From NCBI GenBank assembly GCA_009760855.2, contig WPIO01000029.1:3565501-3629500 (forward strand): a stretch of 64,000 nucleotides of DNA. Direction: 5' to 3'. A program made the position numbers and the translations under genes. The notes beneath the pieces were generated by a model. That model had not been told where the DNA came from. It saw nothing but the letters and a program-made list of their open reading frames with translations, and did not search any database. Shown one piece after another: positions 33,851-46,264 of the stretch (positions are counted from its first letter, which is position 1; each line of letters starts with the position of its first letter). The DNA comes from Cristatella mucedo (Eukaryota > Bryozoa > Phylactolaemata > Cristatellidae).

Positions 33851-34522
33851 CCCGCCGCCGCTGCCCCGCATCGCCTCAGCTCAGCTGCTGCCGATGCTGA
33901 GCCGCTCACTTGCAGATTCATTCGCCTGCCGCCACTGGCTTGCTAGCTCAGCCGCATCGATTTGGCTGCCAGACCCTTGGGGCCTTAAAAGCAGCTGCCA
34001 CTTTGCTCGTTTCTGAAGTCGGCGGTTCCTGGCCCACTAGGCGCTCTGCTATTCGGGGCTGGCAGTGCTCCACTGCAGCAGAAGCGCAAGTCCTCCTCGA
34101 ATCGCCGTTGAATCACTCGGCCCGGGTGCTGCCGCCGCACGGCAGTCACCGACAATCTCTGGCACCTGAATGGGGAGCTCATGTCTGCCAATCATTCCTC
34201 CTCTCCACCTACTCGCATAAAGATACCGTCCACAGCAAAAATCAGTCATCGATCCAGGTTATATACTCATTGCATATAGCATGCACTTGCTGCATTTCGC
34301 GTGCTGGCTAGCACTCCGCTGCTTGCTTGTAAATTCTGCTGGTAGTAAGAGATAGTGCAGCTGCTTGCTCGTGGCACAGGAAATGCTAACCCTGCACACA
34401 AGCAAGCGAGTCGCTCATTTAAGCCTCTGCATCCTATGTCCACCCACACTGATGCTTGTCCTTGGTATGTCATGCTGCTGGACTGTACAGGATGCTAATC
34501 GCTGCAAAGGTTGAGGCCACTT
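33851..34522. other. Probable 3' UTR and downstream DNA
   Basis: GC-rich just after the stop. An open frame at 33910-34311 follows, but no protein is recognisable in it. Confidence 0.4.
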
Positions 34523-34569
34523 GTTACCTACCTCTGCACAGAGCCGGGCTCTGTGCAGAGGTAGGTAAC
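34523..34569. repeat. 47-bp near-perfect palindrome (23-bp arms)
   Basis: The left arm GTTACCTACCTCTGCACAGA+GCC and its exact reverse complement are separated by a single G. In RNA it would form a 23-bp hairpin with essentially no loop; in DNA it is a cruciform-prone palindrome. It lies 25 bp upstream of the AATAAA at 34593. It is not a bacterial-type terminator. Confidence 0.95.
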
Positions 34570-34795
34570 GAAGCTATGCGTAACGCACGCCAAATAAAAG
34601 TCTTTGAGCTTCGCAGACTGATGCTCTGCTTTGAATGGCATGACATTGCTCTGATACTTCTGCCCCATTTGGGTGGACATGGACAGATGCACCGAACTCT
34701 TCAATGAGCTTCTGTCCGACCCATTCTAGCACCCTTCGAACTCAGCCCTGCACGTGAGCCGAGCCTGCTGCTGCTCCTGCCCTTACGGCTACCTG

Positions 34796-34797
<2 letters not shown>

Positions 34798-34880
<83 letters not shown>
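34798..34880. repeat. (AT)n microsatellite
   Basis: About 80 bp of TA dinucleotides followed by ATGTATGT words. Confidence 0.97.
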
Positions 34881-34890
<10 letters not shown>

Positions 34891-34921
34891 ATATATACAT
34901 ACGTACACACAAACACATATA

Positions 34922-35010
34922 TAATTCTTATATAGAGCCCTAAAATAATTTAATCTCTATTCGGGTGCTTGACATATGCCACTGTGCTCGAGCCTACAGC
35001 CTGGTTCCAA
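34922..35010 (-). repeat. SINE1 3' fragment
   Basis: In plus orientation TTCTTATATAGAGCCCTAAA, ATAATTTAATCTCTATTCGG, GTGCTTGACATATGCC and GTGCTCGAGCCTACAGCC are the SINE1 reverse complement. Confidence 0.72.
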
Positions 35011-35016
35011 GTGCAT

Positions 35017-35690
35017 TCTTGTAATGTATCTCCGTCTGTAACTCCACAAAGTCATAAAGACCATGTGGGTGTTACGCAGGAGAGCTTTGTATAGCGCACT
35101 CACAGCCTATGTAGCTTTCGGTACACATTCGGTATCCAACAGACTTCGTCTCACGCAACAAAGAGAAAGTGGGAAGCATAGCAGAGTCAGGAGAGCAGTT
35201 GAGATAGTGATTAGATTGGAAGTAGCAGCTCAGGACCGATGAAAAGGATAAACCATAGTCGGCAGCAGGAGAGCAGTTGTCGTTGCGTAAGAATTGTGGA
35301 AGCAAGTTCCACAATCTAGGACCTGCAGAGCTAAAGCTTCTGTTGCTAAGGTCTTTAAGTGGAGGAATGAAACAGCTAATTTATTGTCCACACAGGACCT
35401 GAGGGCACGAACAGGCTGAAACTGATGCAGCAGTTCAGCTAGGTACGAAGGAGCTAAGGCGTGGCTGGCCTTGTGGGTCAGAGTAAGAACCTTGCTCTGA
35501 ATCTGTTGGTCAACCGGCAGCCATCCTGACACGTGCTCAAACTTCTGGGACTTGAAGACTAGTCTTGCAGCCATATTCATAGTCCGCTGCAGTGGCCTAA
35601 TAGCTTTCTTTGGTAGCTCAGCAAATGGGGAATTGCAAAAATTCACCTTGACCTTGGTCGGGCGAGCACCGTAGCTACTAGGCCAAACCA
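35017..35690 (-). mobile_element. LINE-B 3' fragment
   Basis: On the minus strand it encodes LPKKAIRPLQRTMNMAARLV, FEHVSGWLPVDQQIQSKVLT and HQFQPVRALRSCVDNKLAV, with the LINE-B 3' end at 35017 (one TGTAATGTATCTCC unit). It has frame breaks in the last third and is 5'-truncated. A SPIN-like element lies 18 bp beyond its upstream end. Confidence 0.88.
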
Positions 35691-35708
35691 GCACAGTAGA
35701 CGTTAAAC

Positions 35709-35899
35709 CAGTGGTTCTCAACCTTTTTAATGCCGCGCCCCTTTAATACAGTTCCTCATGTTGTGGTGACCCCAAACATTAAATTATTGTGTGCAAAACA
35801 TGTAAATGCTTGTTTTCTGATGGTCTCAGGTCCGATGGTTCCTGTGAAAGGGTCGTTCGACTCCCAAAGGGATCGTGACCCACAGGTTGAGAACAGCTG
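35709..35899. mobile_element. SPIN-like hAT miniature element (non-autonomous)
   Basis: It opens CAGTGGTTCTCAACC and closes GGTTGAGAACAGCTG, 15-bp terminal inverted repeats with one mismatch. The flanks 35701-35708 (CGTTAAAC) and 35900-35907 (TGTTAAAC) form an 8-bp target duplication with one difference, as expected for hAT transposition. Internal words such as TTAATACAGTTCCTCATGTT, GTGGTGACCCCAAAC, GTTTTCTGATGGTCTCAGG and GAAAGGGTCGTTCGACTCCC match what I recall of the SPIN (Space Invaders) non-autonomous consensus. It has no coding capacity and depends on an autonomous hAT transposase. At 191 bp it seems slightly internally deleted. Confidence 0.88.
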
Positions 35900-35907
35900 T
35901 GTTAAAC

Positions 35908-38524
<2,617 letters not shown>

Positions 38525-38875
38525 TCAGAGATTGCTTTGATGCTTGATGCCATCCTTGTACTTTTGCCCTAAGTTTCTAATAAACTTGTGTGACTCATCG
38601 AAAAGGGGCTGTCCAATCACCTCCTGCACACGCTCCATCCACTTCACAAGTCGTGGGTGACTGCTCGAGGTGACTGCAACCTCGCCAATCGACATGGGCT
38701 GCATGATCTCGCATATGGCCAGCAAGTCAGCAATGGATATTTCCTGGGCGTAGATGAACGGCGTATCCTTGAGGAATATCTGCTCCAAATGGTTAAGAGA
38801 CTTGCTTAGAATGCCCCTATACAAATTCACTGTCTCCAGCTTAGGCGGTTTTCCAGATAGAATTGGCTTTAGCGC
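38525..38875 (-). CDS. Theta-class glutathione S-transferase, exon 4 (C-terminal)
   Basis: Acceptor TTGTTTTTTAG, then 116 codons and the stop at 38525. It encodes the all-helical C-terminal half: FLKDTPFIYAQEISIADLLA, ICEIMQPMSIGEVAV, HPRLVKWMERVQEVIG and a basic tail ending KHQSNL. The (I/H)SxADL(L/V)AIxE(L/I)M(H/Q)P block is the conserved theta-class helix that carries the fold-stabilising Asp. The phase-0 junction to exon 3 is exact. The enzyme is predicted to be a cytosolic dimer conjugating glutathione to electrophiles or halogenated substrates. Confidence 0.95.
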   Translation of the reverse strand, partial: ALKPILSGKPPKLETVNLYRGILSKSLNHLEQIFLKDTPFIYAQEISIADLLAICEIMQPMSIGEVAVTSSSHPRLVKWMERVQEVIGQPLFDESHKFIRNLGQKYKDGIKHQSNL

Positions 38876-39139
38876 CTAAAAAACAATGGCACACACGTTA
38901 GTTTTTGGTCAGCAGCACATGAACATGTGCACTCGGATTGGTTAGTTGGCATCGGCATTGGAAAATTCCAGTGTAGGGGCACTAACGCATGGTCAGCAGC
39001 CGGGGTGTGCACGGCTACCTTAAAAAACGTTGGCATCGAGTATTACATCAGGTTTAGTCGATGCCAAATACAGAACATGAGCCGGTATGCCCGGGCAGAA
39101 TAGTAGCAAATCCCTGCAAGTCACTTGGTCCAATCGCTG
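38876..39139 (-). other. GST intron 3, proximal part
   Basis: No feature is seen. The 2.3-kb intron (38876-41174) otherwise holds two LINE-A fragments in inverted orientation. Confidence 0.6.
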
Positions 39140-40290
39140 TATATAATAATAATAATAATAATAATAATGCATTTGATACAGCACCCTCACAAAACTCAAT
39201 CTCTTCTAGGCACTTTCCATTTGCTGCAAAGGAAGCACGATCAAATGGTTAGCGGTGGCATGCTCAATAAACAACAAGAATAACATGGCTAGGGATGACA
39301 TGAACTGGGTCAGCATCAAGTATGGTTAGTGGCAGCATGCAACAGTGTCAGCACGCATAAGCACATAAAGGTCGAATCACAGTGACCTGCTAAATGCTGT
39401 CCCAAATAGGTGCGTTTCTCGATCGTTCATAGCTGGTGCAAATAAAATACCCATAGGTTTTGGCTCAGGAGCTACGGATATAGGCAGCTGCAAACTAGCT
39501 GCACAGCCTAATTTTTTTTAAATGTGGTCAAGTCAGGAGATGTCGTGACGAAAGTCGGGAGTGAGTTCCAGGCTTTGGGAGCATATGAACTAAAGGCACA
39601 GTCTCCAAAAAAGATTTGAGGTTTGTACGAGGTATCAGTAAACAGTTGGATTCCGAAAAGCCGATAGTACGATGCTTAGCCTGGTGGGAGAGAAGATCTG
39701 ATAGGTAGGCTGAAGCCAAAGAATGAAGACACCTGAAAGTGTAAGACAAAAACTTGAAGTCGATGCCTTGCTTGACTGGGAGCCAGTGCAGGTCGGTTAG
39801 AAGGGGTGAGATGCGGTAACTTCGACTCTCACGACAGAAAAGCATAGCTGCAGAGTTGTGCACCGTCTGTAAGCACCAAGTGCACAGGCCGGTAGACCAG
39901 CAAGCAGTGAGTTTACAGAAGTCGAGACGGAATGTCACAAATGCATGGCCCAATTTAGATGTGGTATCCCTGTCTTCTAAACAAGCCCGAATTTTAGCAA
40001 TGTTATGTAGCTGAAAGTAGGAAGACTTGACTTTGGAACTGGTGTGGTCGTCTAATGAAAGGTCACTTTGGAACAGGACACCTATTTTGAGCGTTAGCCT
40101 TCCAATTTCTGAATCATACTTGATTTGCTGCCATCCATGTGCTGATGTCATCAATACATGCAGCAAAGGAGTTGAGAGAATTCGACGTGCTAGAGGACTG
40201 GGAGGATCAAAGCAAAGGTACAACTGAGTGTTATCTACATAGAAGTGAAAGCCTAGATTGTACCTGGCAATCACAACGGCAAGAGGGAGA
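39140..40290 (-). mobile_element. LINE-A ORF2 fragment plus 3' UTR
   Basis: It starts on the minus strand at the RT catalytic region, with YVDNTQLYLCFDP where YADDTQLYL is expected: two changes at the active-site motif. It continues through SDLSLDDH, KIRACLE, LLTDLHWLPVKQGIDFK and SESNCLLIPRTNLKS, then the 3' UTR and an (AAT)n run at 39147-39168. A deletion removes part of the thumb region. It is inactive by truncation and mutation. Confidence 0.9.
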
Positions 40291-40433
40291 GTATAAACCG
40301 TGAAAAAAAAACAGGATCAATAACAGATATAGGTGGGTTAAGAAAGGCTCCATAAAAAGCCACACCCCTAAGGTCGAGGAAGTGATGCTGGCATTGCCGG
40401 AAACTACTGATGCAGCCTGCCCCACACAGCTCG

Positions 40434-40860
40434 CTCACTTTTAGGTCCCTTCATTCTATGGCTCCAGCCTATCTGTCAGATATACTACCCTATCAGGCCA
40501 AGCATCGTACCACCCGCTTTTCGGAATCCAACAGTCTAGAAATACCTCGTACAAACCTTAAATCCTTTGGAGACCATGCATTTAGTTCGTATGCTCCCAA
40601 AGCCTGGAACTCCCTCACGACCTGTGTCAGAACATCCCCTGACCTGACCACATTTAAAAGAAACCTAAAAACACCTATTTAAGACAGCATTTAGTGGGTC
40701 CCTGTGATTCGTCCTTGATGTGCTTATGCGTGCTGACACTGTGCATGCTGCCACTAACCACATTTGCATGCTGACCCTGTGCATGTCACCCCTGAGAGAG
40801 ATTAAGTTCTCTGAGGGCGCTTTATCGAGTGAATTATTATTATAATTATTATTATAGCTC
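40434..40860 (+). mobile_element. LINE-A 3' fragment, inverted to its neighbour
   Basis: It encodes LTFRSLHSMAPAYLSDILPY, SNSLEIPRTNLKSFGD and SSYAPKAWNSLTTCVRTSPD, then a shortened 3' UTR and an (ATT)n end. It faces away from the copy at 39140-40290, so their last several hundred bases form an inverted repeat within GST intron 3. Confidence 0.9.
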
Positions 40861-41174
40861 TCCATCGTAGGAGGTGCATCGAAAGAAACAAAAGCAAATG
40901 CAGCCGTGACACACGAGCTACAGGACGAAGTCAGTCTTTCGACCTGGAGCCACGTCGTGCTCTGATCTGCAGCCGACAGTGAATACACGTTATGACCGGC
41001 CCGAGTACTCCTACATAGCAGCGACACACAGCAGCGACCTTGGGCACGGCCTTTTGTCCCGACATTAGCGCAGCACCCGTGCGGCTCAGCGCGAGCATGC
41101 TAAGCTCGAGCCAGCTAAAGCTCGAGCGACGACTCGCGAGGCACGAACACGAACGGTGCTCTCGGATGGCATAC

Positions 41175-41325
41175 CAGTGTTTGGAATACTCCGGCACCGC
41201 CGAGCCGGAGGTTAAGATGCTGCCAGTTGGCGAACGCATTGACTTTCGCCCGCAGGTGTGCATTGGACGGATACCAGTGCTGCGCCACAGCGTACTTGTC
41301 AGCGAGATATTCAACGATGGCTACA
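41175..41325 (-). CDS. Theta-class glutathione S-transferase, exon 3
   Basis: This is a 151-nt exon. The acceptor is TTTGACAATTTGCAG and the donor CACTG/GTATGC. The first T completes the Ser of the conserved Glu-Ser pair split across the intron. It then encodes VAIVEYLADKYAVAQHWYPS, NAHLRAKVNAFANWQHLNLR and LGGAGVFQTL in 50 codons, phase 0 at the end. The (E)SxAIxxYL, WYP and AR/KVxxxxxWQHxxLR blocks are classic theta-class sequence at the junction of the thioredoxin-like and helical domains. Confidence 0.95.
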
Positions 41326-41837
41326 CTGCAAATTGTCAAAGAGAGCAAACATGGGTAGGCTAGCATCGAACTTAGGAGACTGCCACGGCAAAGCCCAAGC
41401 GCTCGGCCATGAGTCGACAAAGCACGAGTCGGCTGCCTTCAGTACGCTGCAGTTAAGCGGCTCTGAAATATCCTCCGATCGTTTGCCAAGGAGGGAGGGG
41501 GGCTCTTGATATCTTTTGCACACAGATTTACTTCTCATCACCCCCTCCTAGCATTTGCAACCACCACGTCCTAGAGAGGCCAAAGATAAAATCGAGATCG
41601 AAATCGAAACCGCCTAGGCGAGATTCGCCGAGATTAGCCTCGAGGCTCGTAATTGAGCAAACAGTTGCCGCTTGCCACTCTCGTGGATTTGACGGCTCAG
41701 TACCTCAGCCGAATGGACAATACATCAATGCCTGTTGCCACCAAACCTGCCAGAGCCGCTCGGGATTCTATTGAAAACAGGGTCATCACAGAGAACGTCA
41801 CAGGCAAGGCCATTGCTTACAAGATGCCCGAACGATG

Positions 41838-42246
41838 TAATGTATCTCCGTCTGTAACTCCACAAAGTCATAAAGACCACGTGGGTGTTACGAAAGAGAG
41901 TTTTGTATAGCAAACTCACAGCCTAAGCGGCTTTCGGTACGCATTCGGTAGCCAACAGACTTCGTCTCACTCAACAAAGAAAAAGTGGAAAGCATAGCAG
42001 AGTCAGGAGAGCAGTTGAGGTAGTGAGTAGCACAGAAGTAGCAGCTCAGGACCGCTGAAAAAGATGTGCCATAATCGGCAGTAGGAGAGTAGTTGTCGTT
42101 GCGTAAGAATTGTGGAAGCGAGATCCACAGTCTGGGACCTGCAGAGCTAAAGCTTCTGTCGCCAACTGTCTTAAAGCGGAGGAATGGGACAGCTACTTTA
42201 TTGTCCACACAGGACCTCAGGGCACGAACAGGCTGAAACTGAACGA
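41838..42246 (-). mobile_element. LINE-B 3' fragment
   Basis: On the minus strand it encodes FQPVRALRSCVDNKVAVPFL, GDRSFSSAGPRLWISLPQFL and ETKSVGYRMRTESRLG with an intact frame for about 110 codons. It ends in GTTACAGACGGAGATACATT (reverse of 41838 onward). It is one of the least decayed 3' ends, so a fairly young insertion. Confidence 0.9.
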
Positions 42247-42499
42247 TGCAGCAGCATCCGATGATAACAACCCAAAAAGTTCCCTGCTTGCGGGAAGACC
42301 TGCAGGCATGCTGAACAATTTTCAGTCGGCGTGCCTTCGGCGCACCAAGCTGCAAGGAGGTCGAAACTGTCGAAAGAGATCACAATGGATGGTGAGCCAC
42401 AGCAGCAGCAGCAGGGTGTCTGCTAGGCTTGGGCACAGGAACGCGGGATGTCACTCTCGAAGTGCTGGGGCATGCATGACCTAACACGGAGAGTCGATA
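42247..42499. other. Unassigned sequence between LINE-B and Gypsy fragments
   Basis: It contains a short (CAG)n run at 42400-42412. It may be the upstream part of the Gypsy remnant, but no motif is visible. Confidence 0.35.
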
Positions 42500-42900
42500 C
42501 ACCGGCGCTATGCATACTGTCCGATATTCTGCAGGTCTCCCCCACCCTGGGACATTTCCTTCGGATGCATCGGCTTCTCCTCATGCTTTCCTATCGCATT
42601 TCCTTTGGTGCGTATTTGGGGTATTTTTCACCGGATCGTCGCACGTACTTTTGCCAATATCTGCAAGGGGGAGGGGTAGCGTGCATTGACGATATCTTAG
42701 TCGCGGGCTCTAGGTTGAGTGACATGACGAAAGCCTTCGCTTGTGTGCTGAAGCGTATTAGCCGTATTAGAAATCTTGCCTGAATATAGCCAAATGCTGC
42801 TTTCACAGGAAGAAGCACCCTTACCTGGGCCACATATTGTCGGCCCACAACCTGCAGCGAGGCAATAAGGTGAAAATCATTTGAAACTTTCTAATCCTAA
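42500..42900 (+). mobile_element. Ty3/Gypsy-type reverse transcriptase fragment
   Basis: The plus frame reads LSYRISFGAYLGYFSPDRRT, then YLQGGGVACIDDILVAGSRL, ending in a stop. After a frameshift it continues CCFHRKKHPYLGHI. This matches the LPFGLxxAPxxFQ, xxDDILVxG and FLGHI order of Ty3/Gypsy RT, with the catalytic DD present. No LTR, protease, RNase H or integrase is recognisable nearby, so this is a truncated relic. Confidence 0.75.
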
Positions 42901-43399
42901 CTCCAAAGCTGACATACAATGTTTTGAGTGTGAAAGGACAACTACTTGGCCAAGCTTCGCCGGGACTGAGGTCGCAACAACCTTTTAGTAAGGAGCCCAA
43001 GAAGAACTTCGTTGAACCTGGAACGAGGTCCACACGAGGAGGCATTTTGCTAGCCATAGGAACCATGAGATAGGAATGCTCAGCGTTCAGTCTCTTGCAA
43101 GACAAAAAAAGTCGCCGAGTGGATAAGTAAGCATGCATTCTCATTCTGCAATGAGCTGCTTTGAAATATATCAAAAAATAGTAATCAGCAGAAGCAAGGC
43201 TAAAAACATTGATCATGCTGATTGAATGTGCCGATGTTAATGCTGATTTAATTTATCAGTACAACGACACTTGTAAATGCTTCGTTATGCGACCACTTCG
43301 AGCTAAACACCGTGACACACTGCAAGTACCATATAGAACCGATAGCGCATTCACATTTTTTGCAGTGCATCTGTTGATCGACCGGGAGCCATCACAGCT
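42901..43399. other. Unassigned intronic DNA
   Basis: It may include more Gypsy-derived sequence, but nothing is translatable with confidence. Confidence 0.3.
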
Positions 43400-44265
43400 T
43401 CTTCTGCGAAGGTGACACTTGGTGGAATCTCTGGGATTTTTTGACCAGCCTTCCAGCGATATTCATCACCAGCAGCATAGGCTTAAGTGGCTATTATAGT
43501 AGTCCGGCCTCGACAAAACCAGGGAGCTAGTAAGATTCTTAGCAAGCTGCAGTGGTAGACGGTCTCTTATCTAAGACAGCAATCGAATGTGATAGCTAGC
43601 AGTGAAAGCGGTCTTCTTAATGGAGCTCTCAAACGTAAGCAGTTATAAAATAGGACGCCTAAACTACCAGCACATTAAGGTCGCATTACTTCATTGCCGA
43701 AAAAGAGCAAAGTCTTCCAGTCGAGCTGCACACTTGGCGTGGCCTATGAGTAGAAGATTGGTTTTTATCGTCGATTAGTTTGAGGAAATTGGCCGACATC
43801 TAGGATCAGATGTCTGCAAGGCAAGCAGTCAGTTTATCAGATGCTGCTGCAGATTCGGTGGTTTTAAATGATTTAAATGGTTCAGTGGAAGTCAGCATAG
43901 AAGTTATAGCCGATCCGATGGGCTTCAATCACTTTTCCTTGATACAAGCTGAAAACGGCAAAGGACCAATAACACACACTTGTGGAACTCCACAGGTGAG
44001 TGGTCTGCTGGATGAGACATGCCCACCACATGATACGGATTGAACATAATGGGACAAGTACGATTCAAGCCAAGCCAGCATCTCCTCAAAAGTGTCAAAT
44101 GCAGCTGTGAGATCGAGCAGAACCAGGGTAGTAACATTACCGTTATCGTTGATTCTTATTTTATCGTCAATCATACCGAGGACAGCAGTTTCAGAGGAGT
44201 GGTATCGCTTCAATCCAGACTGAAGTTTTCCTGATAATTCGGTTTTGAGACGGTTCCATACGCTG
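43400..44265 (-). mobile_element. LINE-B RT fragment, decayed
   Basis: Minus-strand frames give HSSETAVLGMIDDK, TTLVLLDLTAAFDTFEE, WLESYLSHYVQSVSCGGHV and TCGVPQVCVIGPL. These are the RT blocks around LDLSAAFDTIDH and GVPQGSxLGPL, with substitutions in the second. Further downstream (43440-43800) are scraps resembling the LGVLFDNCL region. Internal deletions and stops are common. Confidence 0.8.
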
Positions 44266-44426
44266 CTCAGAGAAAACTTTAGAGAATCGAGAATCCTCGA
44301 GAATCGAGAATTTCTTCATCTATCGCCTCAGTACTACCCTGCCTTCTGTACCCACTCCAGAGAGGGATCAGCCATCGTCAGGAGAAAGCAGCACGTCCGA
44401 CAGCAAGGAAGATATTACAGATATAA

Positions 44427-44625
44427 AATTCATTTGTATACTGCCCTAAGAGAACCTGTGATTTTTAAGACGTCTTCTTCGAAACCGTTGCTGTGTCACC
44501 TCTTATCTGCATCACCGACAGCCGAATCACTATTCAGGCACTTCACATACACCCCAGAGCTCAAGCCCACGACCTCGGCCAGGCCTTGGTCAAGGCGAGC
44601 ACATTAACCACTGGGCCAAACCAAA
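44427..44625 (-). repeat. SINE1 copy with internal insertion
   Basis: In plus orientation the tail ATTCATTTGTATACTGCCCT and AAGAGAAC is separated by about 75 bp from ACTATTCAGGCACTTCACAT and CCCAGAGCTCAAGCCCACGA. The head follows, GGCGAGCACATTAACCACTG, then GGCCAAACC. The tRNA-derived box A and box B parts are both visible. Confidence 0.75.
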
Positions 44626-44639
44626 TCCAGATTCCAATT

Positions 44640-46090
44640 TCACAGATGCGGTTGATCTGAGAAAGCTATACTTCTCCAATCAGAAAGACCTTAACGACCT
44701 GATCAGATATTTTGGTCTTAATAAGTCCAGTGCTGAGCTTTTGACATCTAGCCTCACGGAGTGAGATTTGTTGGATGAAAGTGTAAAGTGACATATCAGA
44801 GACAGCATCGCCAACTTTTCCCCTACTCCTTCAATTGATAAGATACGCTGTGCTTCTGCAACAACATGGCCTATCTGTTAGAAGCTTTAGGAATAGCATA
44901 TAACCCGAGTGAATTGTGCTTATTCTTAGAAAATGCATTCAGGAGTCTCAAAGCCATGCTGCTTTATAAAGGGAACAACTAGCCATCTCTCCCTATGGCT
45001 CACTCTGTACACCTCAAAAAGGACTACACCAGTGTCATGATGTGGCTGAGTGCTTTGACAAATGGCTGGGAGGTCACCGGAGACTTCGAAATGGGGTCAT
45101 TCCTGGTGGACCTTCAAGGCGGTTTCACGAAGTATCTTTGCTTTCTTTGTCCGTAGGACGGCCAGAACACTAACGGGCACTATCCCAAAAGGGACTAGCC
45201 ACAGCTGCAAAGTTCTCTGTAGGGAAAAACAACATCAAGTGAGAGCCACTGGCACACCATCGAAATGTGCTGATGCCGCCACTGCAACATCAAGTTAGGC
45301 CTCATCAAGCAAATTGTTTCGGCTCTAGTCAATAAATCCGCAGCTTTCAAGTACCTCCAACATACCTTTCCACAGGATTGGAGACAAAAGGTCAAAGATG
45401 GTATCTTTGTCAGACCACAGGCAAAGAAGATCATAAAGTGTGCCGAATTTGACACGATGCTGAACAGGACTGAGAAAGTCACTTGGAACAACTTCGTTGC
45501 AATGGTTCACGGCATTCTACACAATCACAAGGCTGAAAACTATGAGCAGTTGGTTCAGGCTCTCATAAAGAAGTATGCAAAAATGGGATGCAGGTTGTCT
45601 TTCAAAAGTGTCTCTCAAAAGTCCTTGATGTAATGTATCTCCACCAGTAACTCCACAAAGTCATAAAGACCATGTGGGTGCTACACATGAGAGTTTTGTA
45701 TAGCGAACTCACAGCCTAAGCGGCTTTCGGTACGCATTCGGTAGGCAACAGACTTTGTCTCACACAACAAAGAGAAAGTGGGAAGCATAGCAGAGTCAGG
45801 AGAGCAGTTGAGGTAGTGAGTAGCATGGAAGTAGCAGCTCCGGACTGCTGAAAAGGATGAGCTATAGTCGGCAGCAGGAGATTGATGCTCATCGTGACAA
45901 ACTCAACGGGACCTTACTCAGAGGAGCACAAGGCCTGGTCACTTTTAACCAGGACTCTACTACTCTATGAACGTCGATATCAAGGACTACATAACGAGAA
46001 CATGGTGGGACACCAGGTTTGGTGGCTTTTTCGAGAATGCGACTACAGTATAGGCAATAATCTAGAACATCTGCTCATTGTGTAACCCTT
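44640..46090 (+). pseudogene. Decayed copy of a multi-copy uncharacterised invertebrate protein family
   Basis: Across several frames the plus strand gives DLIRYFGLNKSSAELLTSSL, MAYLLEALGIAYNPSELCLF, GDFEMGSFLVDLQGGFTKYL followed by CFLC, NIKLGLIKQIVSAL, FVRPQAKKIIKC, NNFVAMVHGILHNHKAENYE and, after a LINE-B insertion, YERRYQGLHNENMVGH. The order and words (GGFTKYxCFLC, IKLGLxKQFV, GxFVGPQ, HKAENY, ERRYQGxxNENMMGD) match a large family I remember from many hydrozoan, arthropod and other invertebrate genome annotations as uncharacterised proteins. At least six stops or frameshifts plus the LINE-B insertion show it is dead. The function is unknown, and its copy number suggests spread by mobile elements or capture in one. 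Confidence 0.78.
45634..45882 (-). mobile_element. LINE-B 3' end inserted in the pseudogene
   Basis: The plus sequence TGTAATGTATCTCCACCAGT through GTCGGCAGCAGGAGA is the reverse complement of the LINE-B 3' terminus. TTGATG occurs on both sides (45626-45631 and just after 45882), consistent with a short target-site duplication. The host pseudogene resumes after it with DAHRDKLNG, so the insertion postdates the gene copy. Confidence 0.9.
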
Positions 46091-46264
46091 TAGAGCATTC
46101 ACTTTTGCATGACTTCAGAGTAAATATATGTAAGTTTAAGTGAAAAAGGATGCGAATTTGTCTTCCATCTGGAATCGGTTAATTTCAAGTGAATCACTGT
46201 CGTGGTCACAAAAGAAAAGTTTGTAGGGAATAATGGTCATTGTCTATGCTTCTGAGACATAAAC

